From Oscheius dolichura (taxonomy: Eukaryota > Nematoda > Chromadorea > Rhabditida > Rhabditidae): DNA of 64,000 nt. Positions 11,481 to 23,700 of this stretch are shown in pieces. The position numbers and the translations under genes are program-made. The DNA lies in NCBI GenBank assembly GCA_932521035.1, contig OW051495.1, positions 1-64,000 of the forward strand. Direction: 5' to 3'. Numbering within the stretch: position 1 is the first letter of the stretch; each line of letters begins with the position of its first letter. The notes under the pieces are model-generated. The model saw only the letters and a program-made list of their open reading frames with translations. It had not been told where the DNA came from and did not search any database.

Positions 11481-12970
11481 GTGAATCCATCCATACGACT
11501 TTTGGACAAAGTGAATCCATCCACACGACTTTTGGACAAAGTGAATCCTTCAAACTCTTCCGTAAAAAACTCCTAGTGAATCCATCCATACAATTTTTGG
11601 ACAAAGTGAATCCATCCATACGACTTTTGGACAAAGTGAATCCATCCATACGACTTTTGGACAAAGTGAATCCATCCATACGACTTTTGGACAAAGTGAA
11701 TCCATCCATACGACTTTTGGACAAAGTGAATCCATCCATACGACTTTTGGACAAAGTGAATCCATCCATACGACTTTTGGACAAAGTGAATCCATCCATA
11801 CGACTTTTGGACAAAGTGAATCCATCCATACGACTTTTGGACAGAGTGAATCCATCCATACGACTTTTGGACAAAGTGAATCCTTCAAACTCTTCCGTAA
11901 AAAACTCCTAGTGAATCCATCCATACGACTTTTGGACAAAGTGAATCCATCCACACGACTTTTGGACAAAGTGAATCCTTCAAACTCTTCCGTAAAAAAC
12001 TCCTAGTGAATCCATCCATACGACTTTTGGACAAAGTGAATCCATCCATACGACTTTTGGACAAAGTGAATCCTTCAAACTCTTCCGTAAAAAACTCCTA
12101 GTGAATCCATCCATACGACTTTTGGACAAAGTGAATCTATCCATACGACTTTTGGACAAAGTGAATCCATCCATACGACTTTTGGACAAAGTGAATCCAT
12201 CCATACGACTTTTGGACAAAGTGAATCCATCCACACGACTTTTGGACAAAGTGAATCCTTCAAACTCTTCCGTAAAAAACTCCTAGTGAATCCATCCATA
12301 CAATTTTTGGACAAAGTGAATCCATCCATACGACTTTTGGACAAAGTGAATCCACCCAAACGACTTTTGGACAATGTGAATCCATCCATACGACTTTTGG
12401 ACAAAGTGAATCCACCCATACGACTTTTGGACAAAGTGAATCCACCCATACGACTTTTGGACAAAGTGAATCCATCCATACGACTTTTGGACAAAGTGAA
12501 TCCATCCATACGACTTTTGGACAGAGTGAATCCATCCATACGACTTTTGGACAAAGTGAATCCTTCAAACTCTTCCGTAAAAAACTCCTAGTGAATCCAT
12601 CCATACAATTTTTGGACAAAGTGAATCCATCCACACGACTTTTGGACAAAGTGAATCCTTCAAACTCTTCCGTAAAAAACTCCTAGTGAATCCATCCATA
12701 CGACTTTTGGACAAAGTGAATCCATCCACACGACTTTTGGACAATGTGAATCCTTCAAACTCTTCCGTAAAAAACTCCTAGTGAATCCATCCATACAATT
12801 TTTGGACAAAGTGAATCCATCCATACGACTTTTGGACAAAGTGAATCCTTCAAACTCTTCCGTAAAAAACTCCTAGTGAATCCATCCATACGACTTTTGG
12901 ACAAAGTGAATCCATCCATACGACTTTTGGACAAAGTGAATCCTTCAAACTCTTCCGTAAAAAACTCCTA

Positions 12971-15900
12971 GTGAATCCATCCATACAATTTTTGGACAAA
13001 GTGAATCCATCCATACGACTTTTGGACAAAGTGAATCCATCCATACGACTTTTGGACAAAGTGAATCCATCCATACGACTTTTGGACAAAGTGAATCCAT
13101 CCATACGACTTTTGGACAAAGTGAATCCATCCATACGACTTTTGGACAAAGTGAATCCACCCAAACGACTTTTGGACAGAGTGAATCCTTCAAACTCTTC
13201 CGTAAAAAACTCCTAGTGAATCCATCCATACGACTTTTGGACAAAGTGAATCCATCCATACGACTTTTGGACAAAGTGAATCCATCCATACGACTTTTGG
13301 ACAAAGTGAATCCACCCATACGACTTTTGGACAAAGTGAATCCATCCATACGACTTTTGGACAAAGTGAATCCATCCATACGACTTTTGGACAAAGTGAA
13401 TCCTTCAAGCTCTTCCGTAAAAAACTCCTAGTGAATCCACCCAAACGACTTTTGGACAATGTGAATCCTTCAAACTCTTCCGTAAAAAACTCCTAGTGAA
13501 TCCATCCATACGACTTTTGGACAGAGTGAATCCTTCAAACTCTTCCGTAAAAAACTCCTAGTGAATCCATCCATACGACTTTTGGACAAAGTGAATCCAT
13601 CCATACGACTTTTGGACAAAGTGAATCCATCCATACGACTTTTGGACAAAGTGAATCCACCCATACGACTTTTGGACAAAGTGAATCCATCCATACGACT
13701 TTTGGACAAAGTGAATCCATCCATACGACTTTTGGACAAAGTGAATCCATCCATACGACTTTTGGACAAAGTGAATCCACCCATACGACTTTTGGACAAA
13801 GTGAATCCATCCATACGATTTTTGGACAGAGTGAATCCTTCAAACTCTTCCGTAAAAAACTCCTAGTGATTCCATCCATACGACTTTTGGACAAAGTGAA
13901 TCCACCCATACGACTTTTGGACAAAGTGAATCCATCCATACGACTTTTGGACAAAGTGAATCCATCCATACGACTTTTGGACAAAGTGAATCCATCCATA
14001 CGACTTTTGGACAAAGTGAATCCATCCATACGACTTTTGGACAGAGTGAATCCATCCATACGACTTTTGGACAGAGTGAATCCATCCATACGACTTTTGG
14101 ACAAAGTGAATCCATCCACACGACTTTTGGACAATGTGAATCCTTCAAACTCTTCCGTAAAAAACTCCTAGTGAATCCATCCATACAATTTTTGGACAAA
14201 GTGAATCCATCCATACGACTTTTGGACAAAGTGAATCCATCCATACGACTTTTGGACAAAGTGAATCCTTCAAACTCTTCCGTAAAAAACTCCTAGGGAA
14301 TCCATCCATACGACTTTTGGACAAAGTGAATCCTTCAAACTCTTCCGTAAAAAACTCCTAGTGAATCCATCCATACGACTTTTGGACAAAGTGAATCCAT
14401 CCATACGACTTTTGGACAGAGTGAATCCTTCAAACTCTTCCGTAAAAAACTCCTAGTGAATCCATCCATACGACTTTTGGACAAAGTGAATCCATCCATA
14501 CGACTTTTGGACAAAGTGAATCCATCCATACGACTTTTGGACAAAGTGAATCCACCCATACGACTTTTGGACAAAGTGAATCCATCCATACGACTTTTGG
14601 ACAAAGTGAATCCATCCATACGACTTTTGGACAGAGTGAATCCATCCATACGACTTTTGGACAAAGTGAATCCATCCACACGACTTTTGGACAATGTGAA
14701 TCCTTCAAACTCTTCCGTAAAAAACTCCTAGTGAATCCATCCATACAATTTTTGGACAAAGTGAATCCATCCATACGACTTTTGGACAAAGTGAATCCAT
14801 CCATACGACTTTTGGACAAAGTGAATCCTTCAAACTCTTCCGTAAAAAACTCCTAGGGAATCCATCCATACGACTTTTGGACAAAGTGAATCCTTCAAAC
14901 TCTTCCGTAAAAAACTCCTAGTGAATCCATCCATACGACTTTTGGACAAAGTGAATCCATCCATACGACTTTTGGACAGAGTGAATCCTTCAAACTCTTC
15001 CGTAAAAAACTCCTAGTGAATCCATCCATACGACTTTTGGACAAAGTGAATCCATCCATACGACTTTTGGACAAAGTGAATCCATCCATACGACTTTTGG
15101 ACAAAGTGAATCCACCCATACGACTTTTGGACAAAGTGAATCCATCCATACGACTTTTGGACAAAGTGAATCCATCCATACGACTTTTGGACAAAGTGAA
15201 TCCTTCAAACTCTTCCGTAAAAAACTCCTAGTGAATCCACCCAAACGACTTTTGGACAATGTGAATCCTTCAAACTCTTCCGTAAAAAACTCCTAGTGAA
15301 TCCATCCATACGACTTTTGGACAGAGTGAATCCTTCAAACTCTTCCGTAAAAAACTCCTAGTGAATCCATCCATACGATTTTTGGACAAAGTGAATCCAT
15401 CCATACGATTTTTGGACAAAGTGAATCCATCCATACGACTTTTGGACAAAGTGAATCCATCCATACGACTTTTGGACAAAGTGAATCCACCCATACGACT
15501 TTTGGACAAAGTGAATCCATCCATACGACTTTTGGACAAAGTGAATCCATCCATACGACTTTTGGACAGAGTGAATCCATCCATACGACTTTTGGACAGA
15601 GTGAATCCATCCATACGACTTTTGGACAAAGTGAATCCATCCATACGACTTTTGGACAGAGTGAATCCACCCATACGACTTTTGGACAAAGTGAATCCAT
15701 CCATACGACTTTTGGACAAAGTGAATCCATCCATACGACTTTTGGACAAAGTGAATCCATCCATACGACTTTTGGACAAAGTGAATCCATCCATACGACT
15801 TTTGGACAAAGTGAATCCATCCATACGACTTTTGGACAAAGTGAATCCATCCATACGACTTTTGGACAAAGTGAATCCATCCATACGACTTTTGGACAAA

Positions 15901-16910
15901 GTGAATCCATCCATACGACTTTTGGACAAAGTGAATCCATCCATACGACTTTTGGACAAAGTGAATCCATCCATACGACTTTTGGACAAAGTGAATCCAT
16001 CCATACGACTTTTGGACAAAGTGAATCCACCCAAACGACTTTTGGACAAAGTGAATCCATCCATACGACTTTTGGACAAAGTGAATCCATCCATACGACT
16101 TTTGGACAAAGTGAATCCTTCAAACTCTTCCGTAAAAAACTCCTAGTGAATCCACCCAAACGACTTTTGGACAATGTGAATCCTTCAAACTCTTCCGTAA
16201 AAAACTCCTAGTGAATCCATCCATACGACTTTTGGACAGAGTGAATCCTTCAAACTCTTCCGTAAAAAACTCCTAGTGAATCCATCCATACGATTTTTGG
16301 ACAAAGTGAATCCATCCATACGACTTTTGGACAAAGTGAATCCATCCATACGACTTTTGGACAAAGTGAATCCACCCATACGACTTTTGGACAAAGTGAA
16401 TCCATCCATACGACTTTTGGACAAAGTGAATCCATCCATACGACTTTTGGACAGAGTGAATCCATCCATACGACTTTTGGACAGAGTGAATCCATCCATA
16501 CGACTTTTGGACAAAGTGAATCCATCCATACGACTTTTGGACAGAGTGAATCCACCCATACGACTTTTGGACAAAGTGAATCCATCCATACGACTTTTGG
16601 ACAAAGTGAATCCATCCATACGACTTTTGGACAAAGTGAATCCATCCATACGACTTTTGGACAAAGTGAATCCATCCATACGACTTTTGGACAAAGTGAA
16701 TCCATCCATACGACTTTTGGACAAAGTGAATCCATCCATACGACTTTTGGACAAAGTGAATCCATCCATACGACTTTTGGACAAAGTGAATCCATCCATA
16801 CGACTTTTGGACAAAGTGAATCCATCCATACGACTTTTGGACAAAGTGAATCCACCCAAACGACTTTTGGACAAAGTGAATCCTTCAAACTCTTCCGTAA
16901 AAAACTCCTA
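12971..16910. repeat. Domain epsilon, copy 1
   Basis: Runs 7,6,1,1,9,9,3,1,2,8,3,1,2,6,1,1,25,1,1,20. Signature markers are B with CAAGC at 13396, GTGATTCC as the first unit after a B at 13866, and GGGAATCC as the first unit at 14296 and 14856. The 9,3,1,2 block (590 bp, 13866-14455) is followed by an 8,3,1,2 block (560 bp, 14456-15015) with the same markers, a local tandem duplication. The 25,1,1 block (15361-16275, 915 bp) is absent from the downstream copy. The 25-run is the longest uninterrupted A run in the window. Confidence 0.9.
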
Positions 16911-18045
16911 GTCTATCCATCCATACAATTTTTGGACAAAGTGAATCCATCCATACGACTTTTGGACAAAGTGAATCCATCCATACGACTTTTGGACAAA
17001 GTGAATCCATCCATACGACTTTTGGACAAAGTGAATCCATCCATACGACTTTTGGACAAAGTGAATCCATCCATACGACTTTTGGACAAAGTGAATCCAT
17101 CCATACGACTTTTGGACAAAGTGAATCCATCCATACGACTTTTGGACAGAGTGAATCCATCCATACGACTTTTGGACAGAGTGAATCCATCCATACGACT
17201 TTTGGACAAAGTGAATCCATCCACACGACTTTTGGACAAAGTGAATCCATCCATACGACTTTTGGACAAAGTGAATCCATCCATACGACTTTTGGACAAA
17301 GTGAATCCATCCATACGACTTTTGGACAAAGTGAATCCATCCATACGACTTTTGGACAAAGTGAATCCATCCATACGACTTTTGGACAAAGTGAATCCAT
17401 CCATACGACTTTTGGACAAAGTGAATCCATCCATACGACTTTTGGACAAAGTGAATCCATCCATACGACTTTTGGACAAAGTGAATCCACCCAAACGACT
17501 TTTGGACAAAGTGAATCCTTCAAACTCTTCCGTAAAAAACTCCTAGTCTATCCATCCATACAATTTTTGGACAAAGTGAATCCATCCATACGACTTTTGG
17601 ACAAAGTGAATCCATCCATACGACTTTTGGACAAAGTGAATCCATCCATACGACTTTTGGACAAAGTGAATCCATCCATACGACTTTTGGACAAAGTGAA
17701 TCCATCCATACGACTTTTGGACAAAGTGAATCCACCCATACGACTTTTGGACAAAGTGAATCCTTCAAACTCTTCCGTAAAAAACTCCTAGTGAATCCAT
17801 CCATACGACTTTTGGACAAAGTGAATCCATCCATACGACTTTTGGACAAAGTGAATCCATCCACACGACTTTTGGACAAAGTGAATCCACCCATACGACT
17901 TTTGGACAAAGTGAATCCACCCATACGACTTTTGGACAAAGTGAATCCATCCATACGACTTTTGGACAAAGTGAATCCACCCATACGACTTTTGGACAAA
18001 GTGAATCCATCCATACGACTTTTGGACAAAGTGAATCCACCCATA
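16911..18045. repeat. Alpha stub (start of domain alpha only)
   Basis: Begins with a GTCTAT...ACAATTTTT unit and has runs 20 and 7, then the first nine units of an alpha 10-run: plain, plain, CACAC, CCC, CCC, plain, CCC, plain, CCC. These match 20721-21870 at offset 3,810. After the ninth unit the run changes to the tail of the epsilon 6-run and ends in the CAAGC-type B. The right boundary is approximate because the exchange lies within near-identical units around 18001-18060. Confidence 0.85.
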
Positions 18046-20720
18046 CGACTTTTGGACAAAGTGAATCCATCCATACGACTTTTGGACAAAGTGAATCCAT
18101 CCATACGACTTTTGGACAAAGTGAATCCTTCAAGCTCTTCCGTAAAAAACTCCTAGTGAATCCACCCAAACGACTTTTGGACAATGTGAATCCTTCAAAC
18201 TCTTCCGTAAAAAACTCCTAGTGAATCCATCCATACGACTTTTGGACAGAGTGAATCCTTCAAACTCTTCCGTAAAAAACTCCTAGTGAATCCATCCATA
18301 CGACTTTTGGACAAAGTGAATCCATCCATACGACTTTTGGACAAAGTGAATCCATCCATACGACTTTTGGACAAAGTGAATCCACCCATACGACTTTTGG
18401 ACAAAGTGAATCCATCCATACGACTTTTGGACAAAGTGAATCCATCCATACGACTTTTGGACAAAGTGAATCCATCCATACGACTTTTGGACAAAGTGAA
18501 TCCACCCATACGACTTTTGGACAAAGTGAATCCATCCATACGATTTTTGGACAGAGTGAATCCTTCAAACTCTTCCGTAAAAAACTCCTAGTGATTCCAT
18601 CCATACGACTTTTGGACAAAGTGAATCCACCCATACGACTTTTGGACAAAGTGAATCCATCCATACGACTTTTGGACAAAGTGAATCCATCCATACGACT
18701 TTTGGACAAAGTGAATCCATCCATACGACTTTTGGACAAAGTGAATCCATCCATACGACTTTTGGACAGGGTGAATCCATCCATACGACTTTTGGACAGA
18801 GTGAATCCATCCATACGACTTTTGGACAAAGTGAATCCATCCACACGACTTTTGGACAATGTGAATCCTTCAAACTCTTCCGTAAAAAACTCCTAGTGAA
18901 TCCATCCATACAATTTTTGGACAAAGTGAATCCATCCATACGACTTTTGGACAAAGTGAATCCATCCATACGACTTTTGGACAAAGTGAATCCTTCAAAC
19001 TCTTCCGTAAAAAACTCCTAGGGAATCCATCCATACGACTTTTGGACAAAGTGAATCCTTCAAACTCTTCCGTAAAAAACTCCTAGTGAATCCATCCATA
19101 CGACTTTTGGACAAAGTGAATCCATCCATACGACTTTTGGACAGAGTGAATCCTTCAAACTCTTCCGTAAAAAACTCCTAGTGAATCCATCCATACGACT
19201 TTTGGACAAAGTGAATCCATCCATACGACTTTTGGACAAAGTGAATCCATCCATACGACTTTTGGACAAAGTGAATCCACCCATACGACTTTTGGACAAA
19301 GTGAATCCATCCATACGACTTTTGGACAAAGTGAATCCATCCATACGACTTTTGGACAGAGTGAATCCATCCATACGACTTTTGGACAAAGTGAATCCAT
19401 CCACACGACTTTTGGACAATGTGAATCCTTCAAACTCTTCCGTAAAAAACTCCTAGTGAATCCATCCATACAATTTTTGGACAAAGTGAATCCATCCATA
19501 CGACTTTTGGACAAAGTGAATCCATCCATACGACTTTTGGACAAAGTGAATCCTTCAAACTCTTCCGTAAAAAACTCCTAGGGAATCCATCCATACGACT
19601 TTTGGACAAAGTGAATCCTTCAAACTCTTCCGTAAAAAACTCCTAGTGAATCCATCCATACGACTTTTGGACAAAGTGAATCCATCCATACGACTTTTGG
19701 ACAGAGTGAATCCTTCAAACTCTTCCGTAAAAAACTCCTAGTGAATCCATCCATACGACTTTTGGACAAAGTGAATCCATCCATACGACTTTTGGACAAA
19801 GTGAATCCATCCATACGACTTTTGGACAAAGTGAATCCACCCATACGACTTTTGGACAAAGTGAATCCATCCATACGACTTTTGGACAAAGTGAATCCAT
19901 CCATACGACTTTTGGACAAAGTGAATCCTTCAAACTCTTCCGTAAAAAACTCCTAGTGAATCCACCCAAACGACTTTTGGACAATGTGAATCCTTCAAAC
20001 TCTTCCGTAAAAAACTCCTAGTGAATCCATCCATACGACTTTTGGACAGAGTGAATCCTTCAAACTCTTCCGTAAAAAACTCCTAGTGAATCCATCCATA
20101 CGATTTTTGGACAAAGTGAATCCATCCATACGACTTTTGGACAAAGTGAATCCATCCATACGACTTTTGGACAAAGTGAATCCACCCATACGACTTTTGG
20201 ACAAAGTGAATCCATCCATACGACTTTTGGACAAAGTGAATCCATCCATACGACTTTTGGACAGAGTGAATCCATCCATACGACTTTTGGACAGAGTGAA
20301 TCCATCCATACGACTTTTGGACAAAGTGAATCCATCCATACGACTTTTGGACAGAGTGAATCCACCCATACGACTTTTGGACAAAGTGAATCCATCCATA
20401 CGACTTTTGGACAAAGTGAATCCATCCATACGACTTTTGGACAAAGTGAATCCATCCATACGACTTTTGGACAAAGTGAATCCATCCATACGACTTTTGG
20501 ACAAAGTGAATCCATCCATACGACTTTTGGACAAAGTGAATCCATCCATACGACTTTTGGACAAAGTGAATCCATCCATACGACTTTTGGACAAAGTGAA
20601 TCCATCCATACGACTTTTGGACAAAGTGAATCCATCCATACGACTTTTGGACAAAGTGAATCCACCCAAACGACTTTTGGACAAAGTGAATCCTTCAAAC
20701 TCTTCCGTAAAAAACTCCTA
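18046..20720. repeat. Domain epsilon, copy 1' (tandem duplicate)
   Basis: Runs after the junction: tail of a 6-run, then 1,1,9,9,3,1,2,8,3,1,2,6,1,1,20. It matches 13.3-15.4 kb at offset 4,725 and 16.2-16.9 kb at offset 3,810. The 915-bp difference equals the 25,1,1 block present only in the first copy. It shares the CAAGC B (18121), GTGATTCC (18591) and GGGAATCC (19021, 19581) markers. A GGACAGG unit near 18768 is private to this copy. Confidence 0.9.
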
Positions 20721-23700
20721 GTCTATCCATCCATACAATTTTTGGACAAAGTGAATCCATCCATACGACTTTTGGACAAAGTGAATCCATCCATACGACT
20801 TTTGGACAAAGTGAATCCATCCATACGACTTTTGGACAAAGTGAATCCATCCATACGACTTTTGGACAAAGTGAATCCATCCATACGACTTTTGGACAAA
20901 GTGAATCCATCCATACGACTTTTGGACAAAGTGAATCCATCCATACGACTTTTGGACAGAGTGAATCCATCCATACGACTTTTGGACAGAGTGAATCCAT
21001 CCATACGACTTTTGGACAAAGTGAATCCATCCACACGACTTTTGGACAAAGTGAATCCATCCATACGACTTTTGGACAAAGTGAATCCATCCATACGACT
21101 TTTGGACAAAGTGAATCCATCCATACGACTTTTGGACAAAGTGAATCCATCCATACGACTTTTGGACAAAGTGAATCCATCCATACGACTTTTGGACAAA
21201 GTGAATCCATCCATACGACTTTTGGACAAAGTGAATCCATCCATACGACTTTTGGACAAAGTGAATCCATCCATACGACTTTTGGACAAAGTGAATCCAC
21301 CCAAACGACTTTTGGACAAAGTGAATCCTTCAAACTCTTCCGTAAAAAACTCCTAGTCTATCCATCCATACAATTTTTGGACAAAGTGAATCCATCCATA
21401 CGACTTTTGGACAAAGTGAATCCATCCATACGACTTTTGGACAAAGTGAATCCATCCATACGACTTTTGGACAAAGTGAATCCATCCATACGACTTTTGG
21501 ACAAAGTGAATCCATCCATACGACTTTTGGACAAAGTGAATCCACCCATACGACTTTTGGACAAAGTGAATCCTTCAAACTCTTCCGTAAAAAACTCCTA
21601 GTGAATCCATCCATACGACTTTTGGACAAAGTGAATCCATCCATACGACTTTTGGACAAAGTGAATCCATCCACACGACTTTTGGACAAAGTGAATCCAC
21701 CCATACGACTTTTGGACAAAGTGAATCCACCCATACGACTTTTGGACAAAGTGAATCCATCCATACGACTTTTGGACAAAGTGAATCCACCCATACGACT
21801 TTTGGACAAAGTGAATCCATCCATACGACTTTTGGACAAAGTGAATCCACCCATACGACTTTTGGACAAAGTGAATCCATCCACACGACTTTTGGACAAA
21901 GTGAATCCTTCAAACTCTTCCGTAAAAAACTCCTAGTCTATCCATCCATACAATTTTTGGACAAAGTGAATCCATCCATACGACTTTTGGACAGAGTGAA
22001 TCCACCCATACGACTTTTGGACAAAGTGAATCCACCCATACGACTTTTGGACAAAGTGAATCCACCCATACGACTTTTGGACAAAGTGAATCCATCCATA
22101 CGACTTTTGGACAAAGTGAATCCATCCATACGACTTTTGGACAAAGTGAATCCATCCATACGACTTTTGGACAAAGTGAATCCACCCATACGACTTTTGG
22201 ACAAAGTGAATCCATCCATACAATTTTTGGACAAAGTGAATCCATCCATACGATTTTTGGACAGAGTGAATCCTTCAAACTCTTCCGTAAAAAACTCCTA
22301 GTGAATCCATCCATACAATTTTTGGACAAAGTGAATCCATCCATACGACTTTTGGACAGAGTGAATCCACCCATACGACTTTTGGACAAAGTGAATCCAT
22401 CCATACGACTTTTGGACAAAGTGAATCCATCCATACGACTTTTGGACAAAGTGAATCCATCCATACGACTTTTGGACAAAGTGAATCCATCCATACGACT
22501 TTTGGACAAAGTGAATCCTTCAAACTCTTCCGTAAAAAACTCCTAGTGAATCCATCCATACGACTTTTGGACAAAGTGAATCCATCCATACGACTTTTGG
22601 ACAAAGTGAATCCATCCATACGACTTTTGGACAAAGTGAATCCATCCATACGACTTTTGGACAAAGTGAATCCTTCAAACTCTTCCGTAAAAAACTCCTA
22701 GTGAATCCATCCATACGACTTTTGGACAAAGTGAATCCATCCATACGACTTTTGGACAAAGTGAATCCATCCATACGACTTTTGGACAAAGTGAATCCAT
22801 CCATACGACTTTTGGACAAAGTGAATCCTTCAAACTCTTCCGTAAAAAACTCCTAGTCTATCCATCCATACAATTTTTGGACAAAGTGAATCCATCCATA
22901 CGACTTTTGGACAAAGTGAATCCATCCATACGACTTTTGGACAAAGTGAATCCATCCATACGACTTTTGGACAAAGTGAATCCATCCATACGACTTTTGG
23001 ACAAAGTGAATCCATCCATACGACTTTTGGACAAAGTGAATCCACCCATACGACTTTTGGACAAAGTGAATCCTTCAAACTCTTCCGTAAAAAACTCCTA
23101 GTGAATCCATCCATACGACTTTTGGACAAAGTGAATCCATCCATACGACTTTTGGACAAAGTGAATCCACCCATACGACTTTTGGACAAAGTGAATCCAT
23201 CCATACGACTTTTGGACAAAGTGAATCCACCCATACGACTTTTGGACAAAGTGAATCCATCCACACGACTTTTGGACAAAGTGAATCCTTCAAACTCTTC
23301 CGTAAAAAACTCCTAGTCTATCCATCCATACAATTTTTGGACAAAGTGAATCCATCCATACGACTTTTGGACAGAGTGAATCCACCCATACGACTTTTGG
23401 ACAAAGTGAATCCACCCATACGACTTTTGGACAAAGTGAATCCACCCATACGACTTTTGGACAAAGTGAATCCATCCATACGACTTTTGGACAAAGTGAA
23501 TCCATCCATACGACTTTTGGACAAAGTGAATCCATCCATACGACTTTTGGACAAAGTGAATCCACCCATACGACTTTTGGACAAAGTGAATCCATCCATA
23601 CAATTTTTGGACAAAGTGAATCCATCCATACGATTTTTGGACAGAGTGAATCCTTCAAACTCTTCCGTAAAAAACTCCTAGTGAATCCATCCATACAATT

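Larger units (their letters stand above)
5981..12970. repeat. Domain beta, copy 1 (1,415-bp higher-order repeats)
   Basis: Run lengths are 11,9,10,2,2,5,1,10,9,10,2,2,5,1,10,9,10,2,5,1,2,5,1,10,9,10,2,10,2,2,5,9,2,2,2,2. The cycle 2,2,5,1,10,9,10 (39 A plus 7 B, 1,415 bp) occurs intact twice at 6986-9815. It then degrades: one copy loses a 2-run and gains an extra 2,5,1 set, and later copies are trimmed. Each cycle has fixed internal markers. The 5-run has a GAATCTATCC second unit and a CACACGAC last unit. The second 10-run has a CCCAAACGAC...GGACAAT third unit. The 9-run has several GGACAGA units and a final CCCAAACGGC unit. Confidence 0.93.

Noticed and set aside
12591-12970. CRISPR-like alternation of short repeats and 'spacers' (60 bp of A between 35-bp B units)
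   Set aside because: The supposed spacers are themselves A repeats, not unique sequences. There is no leader and there are no cas genes.
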